From Capronia americana (Eukaryota > Ascomycota > Eurotiomycetes > Chaetothyriales > Herpotrichiellaceae): DNA of 64,000 nt. The stretch lies in NCBI GenBank assembly GCA_016110215.1, contig JADWQD010000016.1, positions 682,001 through 746,000 of the forward strand, written 5' to 3'. The notes under the pieces were generated by a model. The model was not told where the DNA came from and ran no database searches. It saw only the letters and a list, made by a program, of their open reading frames with translations. Positions within the stretch are counted from its first letter, which is position 1. The number at the start of each line of letters is the position of its first letter. Both the position numbers and the translations under genes were made by a program. Below, one piece after another: positions 1-11,586 of this stretch.

Positions 1-1420
1 ACGTGACGGAGAAAGCGAGGCGCTGCAACTCAATCACCGACACCAATTACTTCTGGCTTGTAGTCACACTCCACCCCACAATCCTTCCAGCTGCCCTGCC
101 CTCTACCGGGTACGTGCGGAGCAGCTTCTGGCTTCCCTATTCCAGCTGGCGCGGGCGCAGGCGGCGAGAAATCTGAGACTGGCGCGCTCGAGCTCGGCGA
201 GCCAACAGTTTCAGCATTTGAGGGTCGAGATGCTGGCCGCAGAATTTTACCGTAGCGAGTCGAGTACGAGCAGAAAAGCTTCATCTGCAGAGGAGGATCT
301 TGGTGGCATCTCCAGAATCTGGACGCACGCGCCATCCCCTACGGTTGGGCTTGCAGATGGCGCTACGTTTCAGGTTGTTCGCGATTCTGCCGCCACATTG
401 GCCACTGTGCTGTGACCTCGACCAAGCAGGCTTCGAGTCACCTTGTTCCTCGAGAGGATTTTCTCCGTAAGTCGACTGATTGGGTCGCCCATCACCCGAG
501 GTTCAGTATGCACATCATCGACGCAAGTACTTCGTACTCTGGCTTCGCTTGGCCACTCCTTTCTGCAATCCTTTCAGCCGCCGAGGTTGGGGCTCGATCG
601 GTGCAAAGGACCTGGGAGATATACCACGTACGCGGTCAGCATTGCTTTGCGAACACGCAGATACTGTGGTGCTGCGCACTCCCATCGATCTGGCATGGCT
701 CTCCGCGTCCTGAAACATACACGCCTTGCCGGCGGTCCTTGATGCCAACGGTCAAGTGGCGTAATCGTGCCGAACATGGTCAACCCTGGCAAATCTCCGA
801 CAAGACACCCCCTCCTTTTAGGGAAGGTCCAAGGACATGGTCGACTCGCAGGGAACCCGAAGCGTTCAAGCAGTCACCGGAGAATAGTTCATCACAGCTT
901 ACTATTTCCGAATGCAGTGCAGGGCGGGTGCCACGGATGAGTCCGACGCCAGGGCACTGTGAAACAGTTGATATGGGGTAGCCTCGCTTGCTCGACTGGC
1001 AAGTCCGGCATGATGGCCGTCTCCAGCTTCCGTGCCTTCTCGAGCCAAGGCTGAAGCAGTGGTGTGACCGTGAAGCTCGTGCAGGACCCGAACCGAGGAG
1101 AGCAGAGACTCGAATAGAGCAGCTTGTTTCAGACCCTGCTGTTGTCACTTGGGAAGCTTCCCTCGACGAGCAGACCATGACAAATGTCCTCCCTCGCTCC
1201 AATAATCAGAGCGCCTTGAGGAATAGCCCTTCCGGACGACCAAGTATGTCGTGACGTTAGCACTGTGAACACAGAGTATCCCGGTCGAATCTGAGACGCA
1301 CTTCGCTGCTGGGGAGAGTCCAGATTGAGTATGTAGAACAAGTGACTTCGCCGCCTGTGGGATGCTGTAATCATGGCGAAGCCTACCTCGTGGCACAATA
1401 CCTCAGAAATCACGGATCGT
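1..1420. other. No supportable gene
   Basis: Open frames up to 189 codons occur on both strands, but none shows a recognisable domain, a plausible splice structure or protein-like composition. The minus-strand frame at 30-335 ends in a proline/glycine-rich stretch and could be the last exon of a gene lying outside the window, but nothing here proves it. Confidence 0.5.
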
Positions 1421-2370
1421 CTATGGTCGGCGTGATTTCCCGCGAGCCCTGGAGCGACCTGGACCTTGAATATCGAGCACATCCCTCTTGCTAAGCCTCA
1501 AAGTACCTCCTCGAAACTTGCCAACAGCAGGGACATCGACGGCACGTTCCCTTCGAAGTTCTTTTGTTCTGGATTTTCCCATCGCCTTCTCCAGGATGAT
1601 GCCAGTTTCTGAAGCCTCCTTTCGCCGGCTCGTCTCCCGCGCTGCCGCTTTGGCAAGGATCCCCCTTCTGTGCGCCAGCGGCATCTTTTCCTGGTGAAAC
1701 ATGGACCCTTTCGATCCCAGAGACTGCATCCGCATGTCAACCGCTTTATGCCGATGGCTCCCTAGCGTAGAAGATGCCTTTGCCTGTTCGAGCAAGTGGG
1801 ATTCTTTCAGCAGCCGCTGTAGATCCAGATCATGTTTCAGATTCAGGGCTTCTGAACCGTCTTCTTCAGCGGCCTCCTGAGCGGGCTGTGTCGTTGCCAC
1901 ACGCTCAACCTCTTTTGGAGGCCTCGAACTCTATCCAAAGCCTCAGCGTCAGCACCAGCGTCAAGCAAACTCGAGTGTATGATCCTCAAGCCGAGGCATT
2001 CTGCACTCACCATGAATGCCCTGTGTTGCTTCCTCCGCAATTCACTTTCTTCCACTGTCTCGATTTCTGGTCGGTGCTCAACAATCTGGATCGTAGCATT
2101 ATCCTGCTCCAGCCTCAGCTCTGACTCTGAGAGACCTTCCCATTCCGAATCTTCATCTGGAGGTTCCTCCACTTCGTCGGTATCGTCTAGAGAAGGAGAA
2201 GGACTTGTCACGTTCTGGGATTCGGGTAAGGGTTCGAATATGGACTCGAAATGTCTTCGAAAGATATCATGATCGGAGGCTGAAGCGGTTTCTACAGCCG
2301 GCGTCCCATCGTCAATGCGCAAAATTCGTCGAGATGCGGTCGCAGTCTGGCGCTTGCGTTTTCCAAGCAT
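1421..2370 (-). CDS. FAF1: Faf1-type 40S ribosome assembly factor
   Basis: Two exons, complement(1421..1930, 2011..2370), 310 aa. The 80-nt phase-0 intron has GTGAGT, a GCTGAC branch site and TAG. An in-frame TAG sits immediately before exon 2, so the splice is required. The start chosen is the ATG of MLGKRKRQT, the usual N-terminus of fungal Faf1; an ATG slightly upstream in the same frame is less family-like. The middle is acidic (residues about 55-115). The basic C-terminal half carries the family signature: an ARETSRRKEA-type helix, then AVDVPAVGKFRGGTLRLSK and a DVLDIQGP ending. In yeast Faf1 acts in the nucleolus in early pre-rRNA cleavage and 18S/40S formation. It is divergent from HIS6, with 324 bp between the start codons. 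Family assignment is from motif recall. Confidence 0.85.
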
Positions 2371-2694
2371 TGTTAAGGCGGAATTCGTTGTGATCATTGT
2401 ATCTCCATTGCGGTCGCCAGTCAGCCTCCTCAATCCTGCTTGAGACTCACGCCGTAGTGTAAATAGCTGCTGTGTGCTTGTCGCGAGGAGAAGTAAAATT
2501 ATAGGAAAGGTGACGATTTCCTCCGCTTCTGCAGCCTTGCTTAGTCATGAGACTTTCCCACTTCAGCCTCGCAGGTAATTTCTCGCCAGCGTTTTCAACA
2601 TCATCCACTCTCCCTCCACCTCCACGTTTCACGAAGATTTCAGGCTCGCAGGCTTTCTAGTTTCAATATACAAAAGCCTGTGGAATTAACAGCA
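2371..2694. promoter_or_regulatory. Divergent promoter between FAF1 and HIS6
   Basis: This 324-bp gap must hold both promoters. A TTAGTCA at 2541-2547 (TGACTAA on the minus strand) is one base from the TGACTCA site of the Gcn4/CpcA amino-acid control factor, which would suit a histidine gene, but a single near match is weak. No clear TATA box is visible. Confidence 0.4.
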
Positions 2695-3612
2695 ATGACT
2701 CGCTTCCGACCCTGTATCGACTTGCACGCTGGCCAGGTCAAGCAGATCGTCGGCGGCACACTCAGCACTCAAGAGTCCGAGCTGAAGACGAACCATATCT
2801 CGAAACACCCGGCCGCATACTTCTCGAGGCTCTATCGTGATGCGAACCTGCTGGGGGCCCACGTCATCATGCTTGGGCCGGGGAACGAGGATGCTGCGCG
2901 AGAGGCTCTAGGAGTCTGGCCAGGACACCTGCAAGTCGGTGGTGGAATCACTGATACAAATGCAAAGGAATGGATCGAAGCCGGTGCTGAGAAGGTAAGC
3001 TCTCTGCCCTAAGCCCACCACCAGGACCTGTCTCTGTTGCATTCGGCCGAGAAATGAATGCATGTATCTAAGGTGTACCGCACGGTAGGTCATCATCACT
3101 TCCTTTCTATTTCCCAATGGGCGCTTTTCTTTAGATCGATTAAGATCCGTCCTCTCCTCGCTAGACGACGACAAGGACAAACTAGTGATCGACCTGAGCT
3201 GTCGGAGGAAAGGCAATACGTGGTATGTAGCAATGAACAAGTGGCAAACTATTACCGAGATGGAGATCACGAAAGGTAAATCGCACCGCGGTGCTCGCAT
3301 TCCTGTGCTGACGGGAAAACAGAGAGTATCGAAATGTTTGAACCGTACTGTTCGGAATTCTTGATTCATGCTGCCGACAATGAGGGCCTCCAACAAGGCA
3401 TTGACACCGACCTCGTCACCAAGCTGGCCGAATGGTGCACAATACCAGTCACTTATGCAGGCGGTGCTCGCACAGTGGAAGACCTTGACCGCGTAAGGCA
3501 ATGCAGCAACGGAAAGGTCGACCTTACCATCGGCAGCGCTCTGGATGTCTTTGGTGGAACTGGGGCAAATTTTGAAGATTGTGTTGCCTGGAATGCGGCC
3601 AATGCGCAATGA
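2695..3612 (+). CDS. HIS6: ProFAR isomerase (HisA/His6)
   Basis: Three exons, 2695..2994, 3089..3275 and 3323..3612, giving 258 aa (yeast His6 is about 261). The enzyme is 1-(5-phosphoribosyl)-5-[(5-phosphoribosylamino)methylideneamino]imidazole-4-carboxamide isomerase (EC 5.3.1.16), the fourth step of histidine biosynthesis, cytosolic. The TIM-barrel signature CIDLHAGQVKQ lies at residues 7-17 with the catalytic Asp expected at D9. VGGGITD and VIITSFLFPNGRFS follow, then VIDLSCRRKGNTWYVAMNKWQ, HAADNEGLQQGID and the phosphate-binding YAGGART. Exon 2 starts at the only TAG acceptor that gives VIITSFLFP. Exon phases are 0 and 1 and add to 777 nt. The ATG at 2695 is the first in frame. Confidence 0.95.
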
Positions 3613-3651
3613 AATCGTTCAAGCTCAACGTTCATGCAATAAGTGTTCCGG

Positions 3652-4756
3652 TCAATGATTCGACATACCCGTCATCTCGACATCGGCACCACTACTCTTG
3701 CCCAATGTAGTACGACACCCTTGATCCTGAACAACTTGTTCCTCGCCAACTTCCTCCGCAGTTCCATCCTTCTCGGGCCCCGCGATACCATCCAATTCTA
3801 AGTCCAGGTCTTCCACGACCGCATCGTTCCTGCGGTACCCCAACTTCACGCTCCATTTTGCTCCCTCGACCTCTCTCTCCACTTCATATCCAACTTCGAG
3901 CTCCTCGACGAACGCTCCTCTCTCCTCAGCCCGCTGTCCCACGACACGCTCGCACCAGCCTGCGACCATGTTCCTACATTCGGCCCTGCGCTTCCGTGTC
4001 TGGTGCATGTCTCTGGCCATGACCATCATCTGGCGAAGCAGCCTGTCCCAGGCCGACTGAGATGCGAGTGACTCGTCTTCCTTGCTGAGCGCGTCAAGGT
4101 CGCACGCTGCTGAGGGGTTAGGCGGGGAATGCACAGGCTCTTGTTGCTCAGCCTGCTGATATTCCTGTCCTTGCACCTGCTGCGACGGTACACTCGGAAT
4201 GTCGGTCTTCGCTCTCCACAGCTGGATACTCCCGCATAAGGCTTGCAAGTCGGCCTATAACCATGTCAGTACCAGGCGGATCAATGATAGGATATCGCGA
4301 ACTCACGTTCACCGCCCTGGCACCGACTTGTGCAATCCACGCGTCGAACCAAAAGCCCATCGTCTGCGGGAAGGTGGCTTGTCCGGTCGGTTCTTTCCGG
4401 TATGCGAGGCGCTGCTGTTGCTCCTCCTCTTCCTCCGAATCTTCATCCCAGTTGATTGACTCCTCTGAATCAGTTTCCTCGCCACCCTCCACTCCTATCA
4501 GATACAGATCTTCCTGCGTCCCGTTGAGATTGGCACTAGATCTGACAGTACCGCGACAACGCGCCTGCGAAACATGGCCCCCGCCGAAGCTGGCTCCATT
4601 ACACGACAATGCGATGGAGTCGCTGGTCGACAATGCCCAATTTGTGTTCGCGTCGTGTTCCGCCGGTTCGGTGCTGGTTGGAGGTGAAGATGAGTAGACC
4701 TCAAGGATGGTCTCGTTGGATGAGAAAGAGTACACTCGTCGGCGTTGCGATTGCAT
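3652..4756 (-). CDS. Unidentified acidic protein
   Basis: Two exons, complement(3652..4254, 4307..4756), 350 aa. The 52-nt phase-0 intron has GTGAGT, a TACTGAC branch site and TTATAG. I do not recognise the family. The N-terminus MQSQRRRVYSFSSNETI is followed by a serine/threonine-rich stretch. An acidic tract rich in Glu and Ser lies at residues about 110-130, then a short hydrophobic/aromatic motif GFWFDAWIAQVGARAV just before the splice. Exon 2 is helical and Glu-rich and ends in an acidic tail. No signal peptide or membrane segment is seen. It is convergent with HIS6, with only 39 bp between stop codons. The coding call rests on the clean splice and long continuous frame. Confidence 0.65.
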
Positions 4757-5473
4757 GGTCTCTCTAAGTTTCTGGGGGACGGGGATGGTAGTGTACACAT
4801 CCAAAACGCGTAGGTATCATCCGGAGACAGTGGTCATATCTTGGTGAAGGAAGGCTGTGTATTGGCAGTTAAATGAAGCCATCAGACCGGCATCGCACTT
4901 CACCGCGTGCCTGGCGTGAAGGTCTCACTCATGGCCGCTTTTGAACCAAAGACATCTACCTTTCACTTTAATGTTGCTGCAATATTGCAAATCCTCTTCT
5001 GAACTCGCCGAGTTGACAAGCACATGGATGGACGATGGTTGAAATCATTAATTGCAGTGATGGTTTATAAGTCGGTACATGTACACTCTCATAAGATCGG
5101 GTATGGAAAACGAAAACCCCTTTAAATTCATATCAGTCCGAGTCAACATCAACTGGTGCCTAACAGACACGATCATGCAAGAAATCCAAAATTGCGGCGC
5201 ACGTAGGTGTACAGATATGTAGAAGAATCAGATCGGAAAAGAAGTACGATTCCGTGTTCAGGTTATCATTTCATTGCAGCTACCTGATGCAGGGTTGTTG
5301 CTCTCTTGGAGAGGTATCATAAGAAATACATTGTCATCGTCCGATGCTCATAAGACCTGCAACTCTATTGCGAGGTGTCTGTGCCGCCAACCGACCATGC
5401 GCGTAGAAGAGTGTCAATCTGAGGAACTGTTGCGAGGCATTGTAGGTCGAACGTTGGATTTGATGTTGGACGC
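4757..5473. other. Intergenic, no gene seen
   Basis: Promoter side of the acidic-protein gene and 3' side of GRG1. It is fairly AT-rich around 4960-5270. No long frame, tRNA or repeat was found. Confidence 0.5.
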
Positions 5474-5799
5474 TTAGTGGGTAGCCTTCTGTTTGTTCCC
5501 TTCAGCTGAAGCCTGTTCTCGTGGTCAGTTGCAAGCAATTCCGGAAAATGTGAGAAAACATACGGAGTGGGAGGTCTCGTCCACCTTGTTGCCAACGGCA
5601 TCTTTGGCGGCAGAGGCACGGGTACCGAGAGAAGCGTCTGAGTCCTTCGCTACGTCCTTGTTCGCTTCTTTCTGCCCCGTCGCCCCAATTTCCTGGGCCT
5701 TGTCACCGACGTAGCTGGAGGAGGCAGTCAGCAGGGAGGTAAGGGTGGACAATATGGGAGGGCAGCAACATACTTGGCTGCGTTCTTGACGGTCTCCAT
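5474..5799 (-). CDS. grg-1: Grg1/CCG-1 glucose-repressible stress protein
   Basis: Three exons, complement(5474..5512, 5564..5714, 5774..5799), 71 aa, the same length as Neurospora GRG-1/CCG-1. The protein begins METVKNAANYVGDKAQEIG, then KEANKDVAKD, LGTRASAAKDAVGNK and a basic tail ending ATH. It closely follows the family pattern of a small, Lys/Ala/Asp-rich, soluble, probably unstructured protein. The first intron (59 nt; GTATGT, CTGACT branch, CCAG) splits the Asn codon of NAANY. The second (51 nt; GTATGT, CTGAC branch, ACAG) precedes the ASAEGNKQK tail. In Neurospora the gene is induced on glucose starvation and by the clock. No transport or enzymatic role is established. Regulation here is not visible from sequence alone. 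Confidence 0.9.
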
Positions 5800-7116
5800 T
5801 GTGAATTGAGGGTTGTGTTTGGTTGACTTGGAAAGTTGCTTTCAGGGATTGAATCGTATTGTTTGTTTGTGAGCAGAAGGAGGAGGGTTGAGAAGCGTGC
5901 TGATGAGAGAATTTATACCTGGGTAGTCGAGGGTTGAAGAACCTTGGAAGAAAAGGCAGTGAAGTGAATCATGACGTCCTTTGCTCCCGTGACAGACTTT
6001 AGTGACGGAAGGCGCGTTGGGTGCCTCCTCCCCGCCTTCCTCGTAGGCACTCAGTTCCATTGCCAAACTCCCCGTGAGGTCATCGAATCATTTTCGGGAC
6101 GACCCGCAAGGCCGCCTTGCTCTTGCGTGTGACTTGAAATGCCCCCTCGATTCCACTACGAGTACTCGCACGACCACGAGGAACGCCAGGAGCTTGATCA
6201 TTGGAGCGGGGAAAGATCTCCTTGAGGAAAGGAATCGCTGTCGTCATGCTTAACCAGAAAGTTGGCAAGAAGCGGTTCTCGGGTTTGCGCCCCATGGAAT
6301 TGTCTTGGCTGATGTGGCACATGAGCGATAAGCTCGCTCGACATGTGAATGCGGCAACTCAGAATGCCATGTCAGAATCGCGGTTCCAGATGACCTCCTC
6401 AGGATCAGACCAGTCGAAAGCATTATGGAAATGAGCCCCACTGTGGCTTCTCCTCCGCTATTCCCTTTCCGCCAGCAAGCCACAACATGACTGCGATGAT
6501 CAACTTCTTCAGATGGCGACTTCACAGTGGGTGGCGCAGCGTACCAACTACGAGTACCTCGGCGGAACAAGAGCGACCATTTGGTGGATGCCTAACTTAC
6601 ATCTGCACGTCGACGTGCCGTGTTCCACTCATTCTCATAGTTGTTGGCTATCGTGTCTTCAAGCACACGCTTAAGAGGTTTTCCGGTATCCTTCCCAACA
6701 TCCTAGAGCCCGATGACGCAAGTGCTGTTTGAGTTGAAGGCACACTCCGCACTTTGACCTAAGGAGCGCAGAGTACCTCGTAGAAATGGCTTATTGATTG
6801 ACCCTTCGCACCTCTTCCTGAGCTAGCAGTATCGACGCGAGTATGATCTCCAGGAGGTGCGTCCTCGTCTCCTCTCGTTGATTGAGGCGGATAGAGGTTG
6901 GACGCCCAGCGTCCCGGGCTGACTTCGACATAACAAGATTCTCAATGAAAGCCGTCGTTGCTATCCTCGCCGAGACTCCACGAATCGGCACCACTCGAGG
7001 TAGACGGCCACCGGCGGCAGCGAGAGTGGCATGTGGTCTCGCTGGTAGGCACTGAAGAGTCCCAAACGGCTCATCGTGTAAGCAATTGAGTGGAGCGTTG
7101 ATGGGGTCGGTCGGGC
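5800..7116. other. Upstream of GRG1 and gene-poor sequence, no gene supported
   Basis: The first few hundred bases should contain the GRG1 promoter and 5' leader. Beyond that only short frames without domains or convincing splice sites occur on either strand. Confidence 0.45.
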
Positions 7117-7470
7117 TCACTGGCACTGGTCGACGTTCTTCGAGAAGCAACGCGGTCTCAAAAGGCGTTTGCCAAAGGGGACATTTCGTATTGGCGTACG
7201 ATTTCTTGATTTGATATCTTGCCGAAACATGCGTTGGTTGCTGATTGCACCGTCACAGGAGGCAAGTGTTGCCAGTACGTCTTTGAGCTTGAGCTTCAGT
7301 TCCACGACGTCCTGCGCGGCGCACTGTCGTTACAGGACAGCGACAAGGGCGTTGTACTCCTCCTGTGACGGACTTTGGTCAGGTCGTAACACGACGAGCG
7401 TTGCTTGGTTTTCTGAAGATCACTCTTCTTCTCCTCTGCCCTGCCCATGGTGCGCATTCGTCTTGATTAG
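7117..7470 (-). pseudogene. Possible decayed gene fragment
   Basis: The minus strand reads a coiled-coil-like stretch (ELKLKLKDVLATLASCDG, then SNQRMFRQDIKSRNRTP) that looks protein-like. Just upstream, in another frame, a second stretch reads QEEYNALVAVL. The two are separated by a stop codon and a frame change. A very short intron could join them but would be below the usual size. I do not recognise a family. The better reading is a broken remnant or chance; confidence is low. Confidence 0.2.
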
Positions 7471-8420
7471 CCTCCAGCAAAGATTAAGACACACTATACC
7501 GAGGGTGGTGTAGGATTCTTGTCAGGGACCATCTGGTTTGGGAGCTGGCCAAGTCCTGGGTGATGCTGATCCCGATCTGCTTTACAGCAATGCCCGCGGC
7601 AACTCTCGCCCGTGGGGCTGGCCGTGGTTGAATGGCTTAGCAAGAGGTATCGAGTTGAGCACACAGGTCATAGAGTACTTTGGCATTCCAACTGGGCGCT
7701 TTCTAAAATTATTCGCAACAGCACTGAGTCAATTCGTACCCGACGACCGACGTGACCTTTGTAGCTCTGGCGTCAAAGGCTTGCAGAATGGTTAGCTTTT
7801 AGGACAAAGCGAGCGTTTTGTGCAAGAAGACGTCTCTCCTTCCTCGAGACTCGTATAACGGCGAAAATGGCCTCCTAATGCTCGTTCCCCCTCTTTCTTA
7901 GACACGCTTTCATCACTTGACATGACCCAAAGCCGGCCACCTACTTTCTTCAAAATCCCCGGCCAACACTCCTTCACTTGCCACTATTGTATCTTCCCGC
8001 TCCTCGGCTCGTTTCTACACAATGTTGCTGGGCGCATGGCACTATACACAATTTCCCAACCGCTTGTGGCGCTTCTCCTTGTCTCACAACCAAATCCATC
8101 CCTGGCGCTCTGATTCTTTCCCTTTCGTTGTCTCCAATTCAAACTCGGATGACCATAGCCATGTCGGCGCTGACAAGTATTGTACTTGCTTCGTGGCAAA
8201 TCTTATTGAACTTTGTATGATTTCCTTCGTGGGTCTATGGTCGATTTTCGCCCTAGAGGTACCTCCACGTCAAAGAGCTGACAGTGAATGTACCATGTCA
8301 GTATCGGAACACTTGAAGTGGCAGATGCACCTAAGCATGCCGACTGCGTCCAAGTCTTTTTGTTAGCAAACGCGAAGTGGCTAGGAAGAAACACCAGGTA
8401 CCCACACGTTAATACCAGCG
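7471..8420. other. Gene-poor sequence
   Basis: No frame with protein-like features. Stop codons are frequent in all frames. Confidence 0.4.
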
Positions 8421-8720
8421 GTGATCAGCGGCACTGGTGTTGGTGGTGTCGGCGGCGTTAGTGCCGGCGGTAGTACCGGTAGTATTAGTGCTGGCGGTAG
8501 TGTCGGTGGTGGTGGCGGTGGTAGTGTTACTAGTGTCGATAGTGTTAGTGGTGCCGGCCGTGTTGGTGATGACGACCGTATTAATGCTGGCCGCGGCGTT
8601 AGTGGCGGCGGTGGTGTTACCAGTGTCGGTAGTGTTAGTGGTGCCGGCCATGTTGGTACTGGCGGCGGTGCTGGTGGTGTCGGCACTGGTGCGGAAGTTG
8701 AGGACGGTGTCGGTGCTGTA
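8421..8720. repeat. Degenerate GNT-rich trinucleotide tract
   Basis: About 300 bp built of GGT, GTT, GCG and AGT triplets on the plus strand. Both strands therefore stay open in several frames, reading Gly/Val-rich on plus and Thr/Asn-rich or Pro-rich on minus. These open frames reflect composition, not proof of coding. A minus-strand Thr/Asn frame begins at an ATG near 8651 and has a stop codon a short way upstream. Compare the oppositely oriented ACC-rich tract at 11928-12200. Confidence 0.6.
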
Positions 8721-8934
8721 GTTGAGCTAGTACTGTAGTTATGGAAGCGCTGTCACTGTGGTTGAGAAAGCCCTGGTGCTGGAGTATTGCACTTCTCGGT
8801 ATCCATCTGTAAGTTTGGTTTATCTGGGCGCTGATAACGAGAGGAAGTGAATTGAGTGGAGGCACAGCTTGGTGCTCGTTGATAGGGAGTCGAGAATGAG
8901 GGAGTCGCCATTTGAAAACAGTCTGGTTTGGGGG

Positions 8935-8998
8935 TTTCTGGAGGCATGGATTTCTGGAGGCATGGGTTTCTGGAGGCATGGGTTTCTGGAGGCATGGG
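8935..8998. repeat. 16-bp tandem repeat, 4 copies
   Basis: Four back-to-back copies of TTTCTGGAGGCATGGG. The first copy ends in A instead of G, and the array is followed by a partial TTT. It lies inside gene-poor sequence. Confidence 0.9.
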
Positions 8999-9280
8999 TT
9001 TCCGCGCTGCAACGGGGGAATAAAGACAGGGCTTTCTCGCAATTGTTGCACCCAGGCGCCGCGTGTGGCCGTAGGTGGCGATCACTCAATATCGTAAGTC
9101 CTGATAGTTGGATGTGCCTACTGGTTGTCGTGTGCGAGCTGAGGTTTGCCGGTCCTGAGGAGATAAGCTAGCTCATGATGCTTCCGACTTTTCCGTTCGG
9201 GTGATCGGTTGCGTGGTCACCATCGCATTCACAAGGCTGCCGCCCCAAGGCGTTTCGTGTAGCCGGGCGTGGAGTTCACG

Positions 9281-9527
9281 TTTTCGTAAGGGTCTACTTC
9301 GTATTGCTGTCCGTGCTGGGCCACTTGTCTCTGTCGGCTGTTTTGTCAGTACGTTAGTATACCTACATCATCTGCGAACACACACAGTTCTTGCAGACAC
9401 ACAGTTCTTGCAGACACACAGTTCTTGCAGACACACAGTTCTTGCAGACACACAGTTCTTGCAGACACACAGAAATCACTCCGTCACATTAATCTCTCGT
9501 GTGGCGGCATTTTCGTAAGGGTCTACT
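9281..9527 (+). repeat. 18-bp direct repeats flanking a minisatellite
   Basis: TTTTCGTAAGGGTCTACT occurs at 9281-9298 and again, identical, at 9510-9527. The 17-bp array at 9380-9472 lies between them. Both copies are preceded by similar GC-rich sequence containing TCGTGT. Confidence 0.85.
9380..9472. repeat. 17-bp tandem repeat, 5 copies plus a partial
   Basis: Five exact copies of ACACACAGTTCTTGCAG (9380-9464) are followed by ACACACAG. The period of 17 is not a multiple of three, so the array is unlikely to be coding. Confidence 0.95.
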
Positions 9528-11317
9528 GCCGACCGACCCTCGGTAACTGAAGCTTCCCTGCTCTGTTCCGGAGAGACGACTTGTTTTTGCCGAAACATTT
9601 TTCTAATTTACTCCATGATTCGTGGCTCGGATTGCAGTGACTGGATAGCGGCAGGGTTGTTACGGCCCAAGGGTTGATTTCATATAGCGTGGATCAAGGG
9701 CTCGGTCACGAGAACAAACCGACGGGGTTGGTGGCAACCTGGGAAGAACATGCCGGTCATATCGAGGTGGATAGGACTGATCACAGTCAAGTATCCACTC
9801 CAGTCAGCGAAATTCATTGTAAACACGGGTCCTGTTCAGCCCTTTCTTCTAAACAGTCTTCATCAAGGATGTTCTGCAACCTAACCTTGTGGTTGTTTCC
9901 TCTATCAAGACATTATTCTGGAAGTTCAACTCGATCATTCCATCCGCTGTCGTAGCGGAAAGGAGCCGGAGCGCGACAGGCGCGATAGGCCCCTGCTGAA
10001 GCCGCACTCAAGAGCATTGTGAGCCTTTCTCGGCAGGAGTCAGCCAGCACGCCTGTCGGTCGCATATTTCACCTTCCCACAACGACATGTTCCTACCGAT
10101 ATGCTTCCCAGTTGTGGTGATAAGACACTTCTGCCAGTCCTCATTGTGATCGCGCAAGCTTTCGAGTGGCAAGCGACGGTGCTTTTCCAGAGAGGTGAAA
10201 TTCCGAGCCGAACGATTTGGAGATATTTGCAAAGAGTGGCCAAGGTTGAGTTTTTGGCGGGTGACAAGAAGTTAAGTACGACAATTGTATCAGAAGAAGC
10301 CGTTGCGCACGGAAGTTGGGTTAGTACAGGACTTGTATGTTGTTCTAAGAATGACTTGCCTGCTAATTCTCTCAACAAGATGTGGCTGGCCGGCGAGTCG
10401 GATTAAAGTGTGACTGGGACCGGTGGGTGACCGGGACCCTTGTCGACGCTTGGCTCAACGGCCCACCAGCTAGATCTGCAGCTTCGTATCGTGTGGAGCA
10501 ACACGCAACCCAAATCGAACGGCGAGCTCTGTGACTTTCGTGCAGCAACGCTCGGAGAACTGGGTTGATCGCTTTGGATCAATGAAAAAGCCCCAAATAT
10601 CTTCTGATGGACTTTGCACCTATTGATGAGGCGTTGCCAGTTCCTGTCAGGGAATCGCAGGCCTGCTGCGCGGGTTTTGCAGCCACCGGTCGGTGGACGA
10701 GAAGGGTTCGCAGGTGTGGTTTTTCAGAGCTCCTTCGGGGTCACCGGTCCCCGGCTTGTTCTGCCTCGTGAATTGAAGCGGTTATTTATCGACTGACTCA
10801 CGTGAAGGATGGCGGCAGGGAACTATGCAAGCTGAACGTACGATCTCAGCTGGGGCCGAGACTTTGTCGACGAAACGAACATCGTCCACGGTCTGACAGT
10901 TATCGACATGTTTTCTAGAGACTTCGTCACATCCTAGCTGCAGAAGATGGCCGCAGAAGAATCCTGGAGAATACCGTGCAGAGTTGATGTGTCAAAGGGT
11001 GGGTTATGGGGTAGGTATATTCGGTCAGTTTCGGGCCGTGGTAATTGTCGACTCGGACTCCAGTGCAACACAAGTTTGAGCAAGGAACTATGGGGAACCC
11101 GAATCAGCTATGGGAACTTGAATATGAGCGAGGGATATGCTTGCCAGCGCCATGGTGCTGTGTCAATTCTGCGGTTAATGCTGCGAGACAGCTTTGTGGC
11201 TGGCACTCGACAAAAGTTCATGGGAGGCAAGCAGGGAGCAATTCTCGTGCAAGAGGCATCATTTGACGTCAGAGTATGGCGGAAACGTAGGTCTGACAAA
11301 CAGAATTGGCCTCAGGA
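9528..11317. other. Gene-poor sequence
   Basis: No supported gene. A segment near 9954-10015 resembles 15018-15075 (AGCGGAAAG, then GCGCGACAGG, then AAGCCGCA), suggesting remnants of a dispersed repeat. Confidence 0.4.
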
Positions 11318-11325
11318 CTATAAAT
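11318..11325 (+). promoter_or_regulatory. Candidate TATA box
   Basis: CTATAAAT is followed by a pyrimidine-rich stretch of about 60 bp, then a short GCTAAC...ACAG segment near 11448-11463 that looks like the end of a 5'-UTR intron. It could serve the zinc-knuckle candidate whose ATG lies at 11587. Confidence 0.35.
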
Positions 11326-11586
11326 CTGTGGCCGCCTGTTTTTCTCTCACTTCTTTCTTCCTTCACGACCACCGTTCACCGCACCGCCCACACCACACCA
11401 TTTCAACCAGATGCAAGTCAAGTCTCATATGCTGTGTTGATACTATGCTAACATGAACTACAGCGTCCACCGCCACCACCACCGCCAATACCCGACTGTG
11501 AGCGAAATCAAATGAGAGTGAGAGTGAGGAGTGAATCAGCTAAAGTTGAGATCAGGAACTGATCACCACCACCACCACCACACACG

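Noticed and set aside
30..335. 101-codon minus-strand frame at the window start
   Set aside because: Possibly a terminal exon, but no splice acceptor or homology could be supported.
8381..8738. Pro-rich, Thr-rich and Gly-rich frames on both strands
   Set aside because: All follow from triplet-repeat composition; no start context, splice sites or domains support a gene.
9380..9472. CRISPR-like array
   Set aside because: The copies are directly adjacent with no spacers, and the genome is fungal.
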